Positions 41,121 through 49,982 of a stretch of 64,000 bases of DNA are shown here, piece by piece. Made by a program: the position numbers and the translations under genes. The stretch comes from GCA-2720975 sp964467985 (GTDB taxonomy: Bacteria > Planctomycetota > UBA1135 > GCA-002686595): assembly GCA_964467985.1 (NCBI GenBank), contig CAYXTP010000001.1, positions 310,001 to 374,000 on the forward strand. The letters run 5' to 3'. A model generated the notes under the pieces. It worked only from the letters and a program-made list of their open reading frames with translations, ran no database searches and had not been told where the DNA came from. How positions within the stretch are numbered: position 1 is the first letter of the stretch; the number at the start of each line of letters is the position of its first letter.

Positions 41121-42569
41121 CTAGACGAGGTTCAGGAACAGGGCGGGCAACACGCCCATCACGAGGACGAGCCCCGCGCACACGGCCGTCGCGATCATGG
41201 CGTCGGTGCGCTTGGCCATCGGTGGGGCCACCTGATCGGAAGCCGGTTCCATGTACATGGCGACGATCACGCGCAGGTAGTAGCCGAGGGCGATGACGCT
41301 CATGAGGACACCTGCTATGGCGTAGCCGGTGAGCTGCGCATCCAGGGCCACGGAGAAGACCAGGTACTTGGCCAGGAATCCGCCCGTTGCCGGGATCCCG
41401 CCCAGGCTCAACAGGAACAGAGTCATGGCGGCGGCAAGCGCGGGGCGCCGACGGCCGAGGCCCTTCAGGGACTCGATTTCAGTGAAGTGATCTCCGTCTG
41501 CTTCAAGCCAAGCTAGCAAGCCGAAGGCACCGCCCGCGGTAGCCACGTAAGCGGCCATGTAGAAGAGGGCGGCGGATGTGGTTTCGGGACCAAGTGCGCC
41601 GTTGGCTCGCAGGGCGGCCACCAGCAACATGAGCGTGCCCGCATGGGCCACACCCGAGTAGGCCAGCAGACGCTTCAGGTTCGATTGGACCAGGGCCCCG
41701 AGGTTTCCCGCTGCCATGGTGAGTACGGCCAGGAGCGCGATCAGCCCGGCTGACGTGTCGGGTAGCAAGCCGGTGATCCGCAGCGTGACGGCCAAAGCAG
41801 CGGCTTTGGTGCCCGTGGCCATCAAGATCGTCACGGGGGTCGGCGCGCCCTGGTAGACGTCCGGGACCCACATGTGAAAAGGCCAGACGGAGAGTTTGAA
41901 CAAGAGGCTACCGAGCAAGAAGGCAACGCCGACTTGAGCCATGGGGGAGAAGCCCTGCGCCGAAGCTGCGGCCTCAGCTAGCGCCGGCAGGGAGAGGGTC
42001 CCAGTGGCCGTGTAGAGCAGCGCTGCGCCGTAGAGAAAGAGCCCAACCGAAAAGGCTCCCAGCAAGAAGTACTTGAGACCGGCTTCCACGGACTCACTGC
42101 GCTGGCGGCGAAAACTCGCGAGGCAGTAGAGAGGGATAGAGAGCAACTCCAGGCCAACGAAGAAGACCGTCAGGTCCAGTGCTCCCGCCATCATCATCAT
42201 GCCCAGGGGAGCGGCCAAGAGCAGCATGTCGTGCTCGCCCAGGAAGGGCCGACTCCTGTGGTAGTAGCTGCGGGCGTGAACCCAGGCGATCAGGGTCGAG
42301 GCCAGGAACACCAGACCCCACAGGGCGCTGGCCCGATCGGCGCTGTAGGTTCCGCCAAGAACGGCCTCGACTGGGCCATTCATCAGAGCCACCTCGGCCC
42401 AGGCTGCGCCCAGAATTGAGCCCACAAAAATGAAGGGGCGCGCGGGCCTCAGGGACTCGAAGCACTCGCACAGGATCAGGAGCAGCAGGCCGGCCGCCAG
42501 GGTGACCAGAGGTGCTAGGGCGGCTGCGCTCTGGGCGTTGAAGTACTGGGAAATCAGATCGGGGTTCAT
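41121..42569 (-). CDS. nuoN: NADH-quinone oxidoreductase subunit N
   Basis: Antiporter-like proton-pumping membrane subunit of complex I. ATG 42569 overlaps the nuoM stop by 4 bases and gives 482 residues; the frame to 42737 lies inside nuoM. About fourteen hydrophobic segments are visible. Conserved features include a Glu in helix 5 (FVGLELLSIPLYCLASFRR), the helix 7 lysine region (LLGSLLFKLSVWPFHMWVPDVYQGAPTPVTILMATGTKAAA) and NLGALVQSNLKRLLAYSGVAHAG. Last gene of the nuo operon. Confidence 0.96.
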   Translation of the reverse strand: MNPDLISQYFNAQSAAALAPLVTLAAGLLLLILCECFESLRPARPFIFVGSILGAAWAEVALMNGPVEAVLGGTYSADRASALWGLVFLASTLIAWVHARSYYHRSRPFLGEHDMLLLAAPLGMMMMAGALDLTVFFVGLELLSIPLYCLASFRRQRSESVEAGLKYFLLGAFSVGLFLYGAALLYTATGTLSLPALAEAAASAQGFSPMAQVGVAFLLGSLLFKLSVWPFHMWVPDVYQGAPTPVTILMATGTKAAALAVTLRITGLLPDTSAGLIALLAVLTMAAGNLGALVQSNLKRLLAYSGVAHAGTLMLLVAALRANGALGPETTSAALFYMAAYVATAGGAFGLLAWLEADGDHFTEIESLKGLGRRRPALAAAMTLFLLSLGGIPATGGFLAKYLVFSVALDAQLTGYAIAGVLMSVIALGYYLRVIVAMYMEPASDQVAPPMAKRTDAMIATAVCAGLVLVMGVLPALFLNLV

Positions 42570-44125
42570 CGCACGGCCTTCTGCTGCTGGGGCACGTGGC
42601 CTTGAGGATCTGCCAGTTCGCCGACCACCATTTCCCGGCGCGCTCCGTCGACCCTTTCCACCAGAGCATCCAGGGAGCCGGCGGTCTTGTTGATCAGTAC
42701 GCTCGGTTGCACACCGATCCAAAGGCAAAGGAGGCACAGGGGCGTGACGATGGCGACCTCACGTGTGCCCAGGTCCTTCAAGCTGCGAGTCTCCGCGTGC
42801 GTCACTTCTCCGAAGAGCAGTCGGCGCGTAACCGAGAGCAGGTACACCGCGCCGAAGATCACGCCTGTCACCGCGAGGGTTGCCAGGACGGGACTCCTTT
42901 GGAACGTGCCGATCAAGATCAGCCACTCACCGACAAACCCGTTCAGTCCCGGCAGGCCCACACTGGAGAGCACGGCGAAGACCCAAAAGAACGCGAAGAG
43001 GGGCATGACGGCTGCCACGCCCCCGTAGGAATCCACCGCGCGCGAATGGCGGCGTTCGTAGAGAGCTCCAAAGAGCAGGAACAACAGGCCCGTGCTGAGC
43101 CCGTGGTTGATCATCTGCAGCACGCTACCGCGCAGACCCGCGTGGGTCAGGGCGAACATGCCCAAGACCACGTAACCCAAGTGGCTGACCGACGAACAGG
43201 CGATGAGTCGTTTCACGTCCGTCTGAGCCATGGCGAGTAGGGCTCCATAGACGATGCCGAAGGCACCCAGGGCCATGAACAAGGGGGCGGCATGGATGGC
43301 CGCCGCGGGGAACATGCCGATTCCGAACCGCAGTAGGCCGTAGGTGCCCATCTTCAGGAGCACGCCCGCCAAGATGACGGAGCCGGAAGTGGGGGCCTGG
43401 GTGTGCGCGTCGGCCAGCCACGTGTGGAACGGGAAGAGCGGGACCTTGATCGCGAAAGCGATAGCGAACCCGGCGAAGAGCCAGTACTGAGCTGAGAGTG
43501 GAGCTGCGCTGGCCCAGTCCGTCAGCGCGACGATGTTCGTGCTCTGCACACCGCCCGCAGCAGCCTGTTGGATCAACCCGATGACCGCCAGCAGCATGAG
43601 CAGACTGCCGGACAGGGTGAAGAGGAAGAACTTGACCGTCGCGTACAGGCGGCGCTCTCCACCCCAGATGCCCAAGATGAAGTACAGCGGAACGAGACTC
43701 ACTTCCCAGAAGAAGTAGAAGAGCACCAGGTCCGCGCTGGCAAACACGCCCAGCATGCCGGTCTCCATGAGCAGCAGCCAAACCAGAAACTCGCGCGTGC
43801 GCTCGGTGATGTGCCCCGAACTGGCCAGGGTGACAAACGGCATCAGAATGGCCGTCAGCGTGATGAGCAGGATGGAAATCCCATCCACACCCATCTCGTA
43901 ACGCACATGTGTTGAGCCCAGGCTAAACCAATCCACGCTCTGGGCGAATTGCGTCGCGGCCAGTTGACCGTCGAAGGCGCAGAACAGGGCGACTCCCAGC
44001 AGCGCGACGAGTGTCGTGACCGCGAGCGTGATCCCACGCAAGACGCGGGTCTCACGAGTGGGCAGGAGCGCGACCAGGAGCGCGCCTAGGGCCGGCAGAA
44101 AGGTGATAAGGGTCAGGTTGTGCAC
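42566..44125 (-). CDS. nuoM: NADH-quinone oxidoreductase subunit M
   Basis: Antiporter-like proton-pumping subunit of complex I, 519 residues. Hallmarks: YEMGVDGISILLITLTAILMPFV, FYFFWEVSLVPLYFILGIWGGERRLYATVKFFLFTLSGSLLML, AFAIKVPLFPFHTWLADAHTQAPTSGSVILAGVLLKMGTYG and ALLAMAQTDVKRLIACSSVSHLGYV. The pumping glutamate (WE in helix 5) and lysines are in place. It lies 3 bases after nuoL. Confidence 0.97.
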   Translation of the reverse strand: MHNLTLITFLPALGALLVALLPTRETRVLRGITLAVTTLVALLGVALFCAFDGQLAATQFAQSVDWFSLGSTHVRYEMGVDGISILLITLTAILMPFVTLASSGHITERTREFLVWLLLMETGMLGVFASADLVLFYFFWEVSLVPLYFILGIWGGERRLYATVKFFLFTLSGSLLMLLAVIGLIQQAAAGGVQSTNIVALTDWASAAPLSAQYWLFAGFAIAFAIKVPLFPFHTWLADAHTQAPTSGSVILAGVLLKMGTYGLLRFGIGMFPAAAIHAAPLFMALGAFGIVYGALLAMAQTDVKRLIACSSVSHLGYVVLGMFALTHAGLRGSVLQMINHGLSTGLLFLLFGALYERRHSRAVDSYGGVAAVMPLFAFFWVFAVLSSVGLPGLNGFVGEWLILIGTFQRSPVLATLAVTGVIFGAVYLLSVTRRLLFGEVTHAETRSLKDLGTREVAIVTPLCLLCLWIGVQPSVLINKTAGSLDALVERVDGARREMVVGELADPQGHVPQQQKAVR

Positions 44126-44128
44126 GGC

Positions 44129-46114
44129 CTAGATCCCTCCCAGTGCCCACAAGAGGGCGATGACCGCGGCGCCGCCGCCCATCCAAAGGCCATAGCTGCT
44201 CACCTGTCCGTTGGCCAGCGCCCGCAGCCGCAGGCCGCCGCGCTTGGCTGCGTCGGCCAGACCGTTTACGGCACCGTCGATGCACAGGGCGTCGATGACC
44301 ACGGCGATGAAGGCCGCGAGAATCTTGACCGGCGTCACGATTCCCGCGTAGTAGGCACGGTCAATGCCCCAAGCGTCGCCCAGGGTGGCCGCCAACTTGG
44401 GATGACCCTGCTCGAACGAGTTTTCTGCGTCCAACCCGTTCTTGTTGCGGTGGAATCCCAGGTGTGCGCAGCCGAGAGCGATCGCCGAACCGAGGCCTAG
44501 GAGGATCCACTCCAGCGTGTGCGACAGGTGTGGCAGGTGACCACCGCTGCGGTGCTCGAGGATTTCGTTCCCGGTCCTCACGACCGGCTCCAACCAATCG
44601 CCCAGGAGGTGCGGCACGTGGAAGACAGCGGGCAGGCCGATTGCGCCACCCACCAGGGACAACCCGGCGAGCACCATCAGGGGCACGGTCATGATGGAAG
44701 GGGACTCGTGCGGGTGCACGGCCTGGGAGTCGAAACGCTCCTCGCCGAAGAACACCAAGGCAACCATGCGCCAGGAGTAGTAAGCCGTCAGCGCTGCCGT
44801 GAACACGCCCACGCCCCACAAGATCCACCAGGCCCCGCCCACCGCGAAGGTGTGGGCCAGAATCTCGTCTTTGGAGAAGAACCCGGACAGCAGGGGCAGG
44901 CCTGAGAGGGCGGCGGCCCCGCATGTGAAGGTGACAAACGTGCGCGGCATGTGACGGCGCAGGCCACCCATCTTGTGCACGTCTTTCTCCTCGTGCATGC
45001 CGTGGATGACCGACCCAGCTCCGAGGAACAGCAACGCCTTGAAGAAGGCGTGGGTGATCACGTGAAAGAGGGCGGCAACCCAGGCGCCCGAGCCCAGGGC
45101 CAAGAACATGTAGCCCAGCTGGCTAACCGTGGAGTAGGCCAGGATGCCTTTCAAGTCGCGCTGGCGCAGGGCTGACGAGCCGGCGATGAGGGCCGTGGCC
45201 GCGCCAATGGCTGCGATCAGGAACAGAGCCAGTTCGCTAGCCGCAAAGAGGGGGTTCAAGCGGATCACCAGGTAGATACCACTGGTGACCATGGTGGCGG
45301 CGTGGATCAGGGCCGAGACCGGGGTGGGGCCGGCCATGGCGTCGGGCAGCCAGGTGAACAGCGGGAATTGGGCCGACTTGCCGCAGGCACCGCCGAAAAG
45401 CAGCAAGGCCGCCAACGCCAGGGTTCCGGAGTGCTCACCGCCAAGGGCAGCAGTGCGGATGCCCTCGACAAGTTCCCCGTAGTTCAGGCTGCCAAAGGTC
45501 GTGAACAGCAAGAACATGCCCAGCAGGAAACAGGCATCACCAATGCGGTTGACCACGAAGGCCTTCTGCGCGGCATGTCCGGGCTTGCCGCCGTCGCGGT
45601 CGTACCAGAAGCCGATCAAGAGGTACGAGCAGAGCCCGACGCCTTCCCATCCAACGAAGGTGCCGACCATGTTGTCGCTGAAAATCAGCAACAACATCAT
45701 GGTCACGAACAGGTTGAGGAATGCGAAGAACTTGGCGTAGCCCGCATCGCCGCGCATGTAGCCTGCGGCGTAAATGTGAATCAGGAGCCCGACTCCGGTG
45801 ACCACCAGGGCCATGGTGCCTGACAGACGGTCGAGGACCATAGCCAGCTGAATGTCGAGCCCGCCGCCGCCAGGGATCCAGGCCCAGCTGGAGCTCTCGA
45901 GGAAGCTCGTCTCGCCTCCGATTTTGGCGAAACCCATGATGCTCAAGGCGAAGGCGACGGCCATGGCTGCGACGGCCGTGGCCCCTGCGCCAATGCCCGG
46001 TTGCAGGTCGGGCCGGGTCGTGCGGCCGCGCAGAACCTGCGCGTGTTGGATCCCGCACAGCAAGCTACCCAGCAGGGGTAGGGCGGGAATCAACCAAAGC
46101 CAGTCGTGGGTCAT
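44129..46114 (-). CDS. nuoL: NADH-quinone oxidoreductase subunit L
   Basis: Largest antiporter-like subunit of complex I, 661 residues, with the long C-terminal lateral helix expected (the final 100 residues are amphipathic and end in a hydrophobic segment). Motifs: LVTGVGLLIHIYAAGYMRGDAGYAKFFAFLNLF, FVGWEGVGLCSYLLIGFW, CGKSAQFPLFTWLPDAMAGPTPVSALIHAATMVTSGIYL and SALRQRDLKGILAYSTVSQLGYM. It starts 4 bases after nuoK. Confidence 0.97.
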   Translation of the reverse strand: MTHDWLWLIPALPLLGSLLCGIQHAQVLRGRTTRPDLQPGIGAGATAVAAMAVAFALSIMGFAKIGGETSFLESSSWAWIPGGGGLDIQLAMVLDRLSGTMALVVTGVGLLIHIYAAGYMRGDAGYAKFFAFLNLFVTMMLLLIFSDNMVGTFVGWEGVGLCSYLLIGFWYDRDGGKPGHAAQKAFVVNRIGDACFLLGMFLLFTTFGSLNYGELVEGIRTAALGGEHSGTLALAALLLFGGACGKSAQFPLFTWLPDAMAGPTPVSALIHAATMVTSGIYLVIRLNPLFAASELALFLIAAIGAATALIAGSSALRQRDLKGILAYSTVSQLGYMFLALGSGAWVAALFHVITHAFFKALLFLGAGSVIHGMHEEKDVHKMGGLRRHMPRTFVTFTCGAAALSGLPLLSGFFSKDEILAHTFAVGGAWWILWGVGVFTAALTAYYSWRMVALVFFGEERFDSQAVHPHESPSIMTVPLMVLAGLSLVGGAIGLPAVFHVPHLLGDWLEPVVRTGNEILEHRSGGHLPHLSHTLEWILLGLGSAIALGCAHLGFHRNKNGLDAENSFEQGHPKLAATLGDAWGIDRAYYAGIVTPVKILAAFIAVVIDALCIDGAVNGLADAAKRGGLRLRALANGQVSSYGLWMGGGAAVIALLWALGGI

Positions 46115-46118
46115 CTGG

Positions 46119-46439
46119 CTAGTCCTCCATCCTGGCTATGGCATCCAGGGACACCGTCTGCTTGCGCCGGTAGAGGGCGATCACCAAGGCCAGGCCCACG
46201 GCAGCTTCCACTGCTGCGACGGCAACAACGAAGATCACAAAGATCGGGCCATCCACCTGAACGCCTCCATTCGCCGAGTGCAGCCGGGCGCCGGCTACAA
46301 AGGTGAGGTTCGCGGCGTTGAGCATCAGTTCGATGCTCGTCAGAACCACAATCAGGTTGCGGCGCGTGAAGAAACCGGCGACGCCGATGGCGAACAGGAT
46401 CGCGGCCAGGGCCAGCAAGTGTTCTGTGGGGACGGTCAC
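46119..46439 (-). CDS. nuoK: NADH-quinone oxidoreductase subunit K
   Basis: Small three-helix membrane subunit of complex I, 106 residues. Both functional glutamates are visible: RNLIVVLTSIELMLNAANLTF (Glu in helix 2) and FVVAVAAVEAAVGLALVIALYRR (Glu in helix 3). The start overlaps the nuoJ stop by 4 bases. Confidence 0.96.
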   Translation of the reverse strand: MTVPTEHLLALAAILFAIGVAGFFTRRNLIVVLTSIELMLNAANLTFVAGARLHSANGGVQVDGPIFVIFVVAVAAVEAAVGLALVIALYRRKQTVSLDAIARMED

Positions 46440-47011
46440 GGGCGGTCCTCTCCGCTGGGCGCCGGGGCCAGGCCATCGTGGCGTTGACGCTTGGCGAGCA
46501 CCATGACGCCCACGGCCGCGGACAGCAGCAGCACCGAAGCGGCCTCGAAGGGCAAGGAGTAGCGGGTGAACATGGCTTCGGCCAAGGCAGGCAAAGCGTC
46601 CAGGCCTTCCTCCGGCATGGCAAAGCCGTTCGTCGGCTCAGCCAAGTGGCGCGCGCCGCGCAGGATCCCGATCAGGCTGGCACTTCCCAAGGCGACCGCG
46701 ATGGCTAAGCCACCGCCGCTGCGCCTGCGGTCGTGAAAGAGTGGGTCGTCTTGTTCGCCATCCTCTTGGCTGAGCCCGCCCAGGTTGAGCAGCATGACCA
46801 CAAACAGGAACAGGACCATGATCGCTCCGCCGTAGACCAGGATCTGGATGGCGGCCAGGAACTGAAAGCCCGCTAGCAGGTAGATGACCGCGAGGCTGGC
46901 GAAGCAGCTCAGCAGCGAGAGCACGCTGATCACGGGGTTGCGCGCCAGCACGACTCCCACCGCCGTCAGCACCGCCACGAGGGCTGCAATGTAGAAGAGG
47001 AGGTTTACCAC
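46436..47011 (-). CDS. nuoJ: NADH-quinone oxidoreductase subunit J
   Basis: Membrane subunit of complex I, 191 residues, with five hydrophobic helices. Typical motifs: NPVISVLSLLSCFASLAVIYLLAGFQFLAAIQILVYGGAIMVLFLFVVMLLNL, which carries the helix 3 pi-bulge region. The C-terminus ends in the AVGVMVLAKR helix. The start overlaps nuoI by 7 bases. Confidence 0.95.
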   Translation of the reverse strand: MVNLLFYIAALVAVLTAVGVVLARNPVISVLSLLSCFASLAVIYLLAGFQFLAAIQILVYGGAIMVLFLFVVMLLNLGGLSQEDGEQDDPLFHDRRRSGGGLAIAVALGSASLIGILRGARHLAEPTNGFAMPEEGLDALPALAEAMFTRYSLPFEAASVLLLSAAVGVMVLAKRQRHDGLAPAPSGEDRP

Positions 47012-47505
47012 CGCTCGTTGATCCTGCGGATGTAATCCAGGCGAGGTGCAAGTTCGGGCATGGTGCGCGAGAGTTTCTCGATGTCGTAGACCAACGACTT
47101 GCGCGTGAATCCGGCCAACTCGAGCTCATTGCTCATGAAGATGGCGTCCTTCGGGCACGCCTCTTCACAGAACCCGCAAAGGATGCAGCGCAACATGTCG
47201 ATCTCGAACTTCTCCGGCTCGCGCTCGATCATGCGATCGGTTTCCTGCCCATCGATAGTGATGGCGTAAGCCGGGCAAGCGGCTTCACACAGACCGCAGG
47301 ACACGCAGGCCAGGTTGCCGTCGATCAATTGCCGCAGGCGGGGTTGACCACGGGTCACCTCCGTCGTGGGCAGGGGCTCCTCGGGGTACTGGCGCGTGAC
47401 CTTGGGCTTGAACATCTTGGCGAACGTGATCGACAGCCCGCGCAGAATTTCGGGCAGGTACAGCCGTTCCGCCAGGGTCAGTGTTTTGCGTTTGACGATG
47501 ACCAT
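47005..47505 (-). CDS. nuoI: NADH-quinone oxidoreductase subunit I
   Basis: Ferredoxin-like subunit of complex I, 166 residues, with two [4Fe-4S] clusters N6a and N6b: CVSCGLCEAACPAYAI and CILCGFCEEACPKDAI. The N-terminal amphipathic helix (YLPEILRGLSITFAKMFKPKVT) and RQYPEEPLP are family features. Confidence 0.97.
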   Translation of the reverse strand: MVIVKRKTLTLAERLYLPEILRGLSITFAKMFKPKVTRQYPEEPLPTTEVTRGQPRLRQLIDGNLACVSCGLCEAACPAYAITIDGQETDRMIEREPEKFEIDMLRCILCGFCEEACPKDAIFMSNELELAGFTRKSLVYDIEKLSRTMPELAPRLDYIRRINERW

Positions 47506-47514
47506 GGGTGTGCC

Positions 47515-48525
47515 TCAGGCGAGTGAGATGACTGCTCCAGTCACCAAGAGGTTCGCGAGTGCGAGGGGCAGGAATACCTTCCATCCCAGGTGCATCAATT
47601 GGTCAAAACGGAAGCGCGGCAGGGTCCAGCGCACCCAGATGAACAGGAAAGCAAAGAACCCGGCCTTGGCGCAGAAAGAGCCCAATTCCACGAACCACGG
47701 GGCGTCTTCCCAGAAGGGAACCGAATAGCCACCCAGGAACAGTGTCGTGGTCAAGCAGGCCATGACGATCATCGCGCAGTACTCGCCCAGGAAGAACAGG
47801 GCGAACTTCATCGAGGAGTACTCGGTGTGGAAGCCGGCCACGAGCTCGGGTTCGCACTCGGCGAAGTCGAAGGGGTGGCGGTTGGTTTCCGCAAAAGTCG
47901 CGATGACAAACAAGATGAACGCCAGCGGCTGGCTGAACAGGTTCCACGAGAGGGGGTTGCCCGTGTTCTGCGCCTCAGTGATCGCTCGCAGGTCGAGGCT
48001 GCCGGTCATGGCCACGATGCACAGGATGACCAGGATCAGGGACAGCTCGTAGCTGATCATCTGGGCCGACGCGCGCAGGCCGCCGAGCAGCGAGTACTTG
48101 GAGTTGCTCGCCCAGCCACCCAGGATCACGCCATAGACCGATAGGCCCCCGATGGCCAGGACGAACAAGGCCCCGATGTCGAGGTCCGTGATCGACAGGT
48201 TGCCGAAGTCCTGGCCGAACAGGTTGACGTCACCCGCGAAGGGAATCACCGCCACGGTCATCATGGCCGGGACGGCAGACAGGATGGGTGCCAGGCGGAA
48301 GATCCAAGGGTTGGCTCCGTCCGGGCAGAGTTCCTCCTTGAAGATAAACTTCACGCCGTCGGCTAGGGGTTGCAGGATGCCCCAGGGGCCCACGCGGTTG
48401 GGACCGTATCGCAGCTGCATCCAAGCCGAGAACTTGCGCTCGGCCAGGGTCATCAACGCCGCGGCGCCAACCAGTACGCCGTAGATGGCGGCCGTCTTGA
48501 TGACGACGATGAGCAGCGGGTTCAC
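47515..48525 (-). CDS. nuoH: NADH-quinone oxidoreductase subunit H
   Basis: Membrane subunit at the quinone site of complex I, 336 residues. Motifs: ERKFSAWMQLRYGPNRVGPWGILQPLADGVKFIFKEE, ILGGWASNSKYSLLGGLRASAQMISYELSL, ETNRHPFDFAECEPELVAGFHTEYSSMKFALFFLGEYC and WVRWTLPRFRFDQLMHLGWK. The start overlaps the nuoG stop by 4 bases. Confidence 0.97.
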   Translation of the reverse strand: MNPLLIVVIKTAAIYGVLVGAAALMTLAERKFSAWMQLRYGPNRVGPWGILQPLADGVKFIFKEELCPDGANPWIFRLAPILSAVPAMMTVAVIPFAGDVNLFGQDFGNLSITDLDIGALFVLAIGGLSVYGVILGGWASNSKYSLLGGLRASAQMISYELSLILVILCIVAMTGSLDLRAITEAQNTGNPLSWNLFSQPLAFILFVIATFAETNRHPFDFAECEPELVAGFHTEYSSMKFALFFLGEYCAMIVMACLTTTLFLGGYSVPFWEDAPWFVELGSFCAKAGFFAFLFIWVRWTLPRFRFDQLMHLGWKVFLPLALANLLVTGAVISLA

Positions 48526-49982
48526 GAGGAAAGTGCCTCCTCAGTCCGGTCGCTCGTAGAACCCAGTTCCCGAAGCAGGTCACCTGTGCTGCGGATTCCC
48601 TGGGGCGCAGGACGCGCGGGGCGGATGGAGCCCTCGATGCCGTCTACGTTGATCCACGTCCCGCTGCGTTCGACTCGGTTGGGAACCCCGATGGCCACGT
48701 CCACTGCACGGTGATCGCTGCGACGGCATTCCATGATGACCAGACGCTGGCTGATGGGCAGGTCATCCAGGGCCGTGTCCCCGAGGAGATCCAGGAGACG
48801 TTCCCCAACGAGCAGCACGCAATCCGTGCCGGCACTCGCCGCAGCCCAGGCCTCGGCGTTCATCGCAGTCAAACCAATACCTTCCAGTCCGCGTCGGTTG
48901 GGGCAGGGATCGCCGGTGTGCAGCACGTCATCCGCAAGGTCGTTGGCCGGGGGCGAGAAGAACGCCGCCTGTGCGCCACACGCGGCAGCCAACTCGGACA
49001 CAGCCTGGCCCTCTTCCACCGTCAGGTAGGGGGAAGCCAGGATGAGGGGCGCCTCGTGGGTCTGCAGGAGATTGCGAACCACACGCAAGGCATTGTCCAG
49101 CTCGGCCGGCACGAGTTCACCGGCTGTGTTGCGCAGGGCGGCGGGGCCCAAACGATCGCTACGGTTGAGCTCTGCTTCCGAGAACCGGCCCACATCGCAC
49201 ATCCAATAGCCGTTGACCGCTTCGTTCGGACGCGGCCGCATGCGTTTGACTTCGCCGTCGCGCAGGACTTCCGCCGAGATAGAGCATCCGCGGCTGCACT
49301 CCGAACACGTGCTCGGCACACGACTCAGGTTCCAGACCCGTGCCTGAAAGCGGAAATCCTTGAGGGTCAGGGCGCCAACCGGGCAGACGTCCGCCAGGTT
49401 GCCCTGGTAGTTGCCCGTCAATGGCGAGTCCTGCCAGGTTTCGACAACCGAGTGCGAGCCGCGTCCGCTGATGCAGAGCTGCGGGGTCTGGGGCACTTCA
49501 TCCATGAAACGCACGCAGCGGCTGCAGAGAATGCAGCGCTCTTGGTCGAGGAGAATGACATCCCCCAGGTCCTTGCGTTTTTCTAGCGTGCGGCGCGGTT
49601 CACTGGTTCGGCTCTCTGCTTGGGATTCATCAAAGGCGTAGTCTTGCAGGTTGCACTCGCCGGCCTTGTCGCAGATAGGACAGTCGAGCGGGTGGTTCTT
49701 CAGCAGGAACTCGAGGCACTCGCGCCGGGAATCGTGGGCCGCCGGAGCGTTGGTGTTGACCACCATGCCCTCCGCCACGGGTGTGCGGCAGGCAGCGACC
49801 ACGCGCGCGGGCCTCTCGCCTTGCTTGACCTCTACCTGACAAATGCGGCAGGAACCCACCGCCGACAGTCCAGGGTGGTAGCAGTAGTGGGGGACGTGCT
49901 CGCCATTGGAGTGGCAGGCGGCGATCAGCGGCTTCTGCGGGTCCGCTTCGATCTCGCGCCCGTTGACGGTGATTCTGATCAC
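48522..49982 (-). CDS. nuoG: NADH-quinone oxidoreductase subunit G (short form)
   Basis: Iron-sulfur subunit of complex I. The N-terminus carries the [2Fe-2S] ligands (HYCYHPGLSAVGSCRICQVEV…VVAACRTPV), then HPLDCPICDKAGECNLQDYAF for the His-Cys3 [4Fe-4S] cluster, and ERCILCSRCVRFMDE with DVCPVGAL for another. STCSECSRGCSI begins the molybdopterin-oxidoreductase-like fold with four Cys. At 486 residues it is much shorter than usual (650-900), as most of the catalytically dead molybdopterin-like region is missing, a form seen in several phyla. It overlaps nuoF and nuoH by 4 bases on each side. Confidence 0.93.
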   Translation of the reverse strand: MIRITVNGREIEADPQKPLIAACHSNGEHVPHYCYHPGLSAVGSCRICQVEVKQGERPARVVAACRTPVAEGMVVNTNAPAAHDSRRECLEFLLKNHPLDCPICDKAGECNLQDYAFDESQAESRTSEPRRTLEKRKDLGDVILLDQERCILCSRCVRFMDEVPQTPQLCISGRGSHSVVETWQDSPLTGNYQGNLADVCPVGALTLKDFRFQARVWNLSRVPSTCSECSRGCSISAEVLRDGEVKRMRPRPNEAVNGYWMCDVGRFSEAELNRSDRLGPAALRNTAGELVPAELDNALRVVRNLLQTHEAPLILASPYLTVEEGQAVSELAAACGAQAAFFSPPANDLADDVLHTGDPCPNRRGLEGIGLTAMNAEAWAAASAGTDCVLLVGERLLDLLGDTALDDLPISQRLVIMECRRSDHRAVDVAIGVPNRVERSGTWINVDGIEGSIRPARPAPQGIRSTGDLLRELGSTSDRTEEALSS

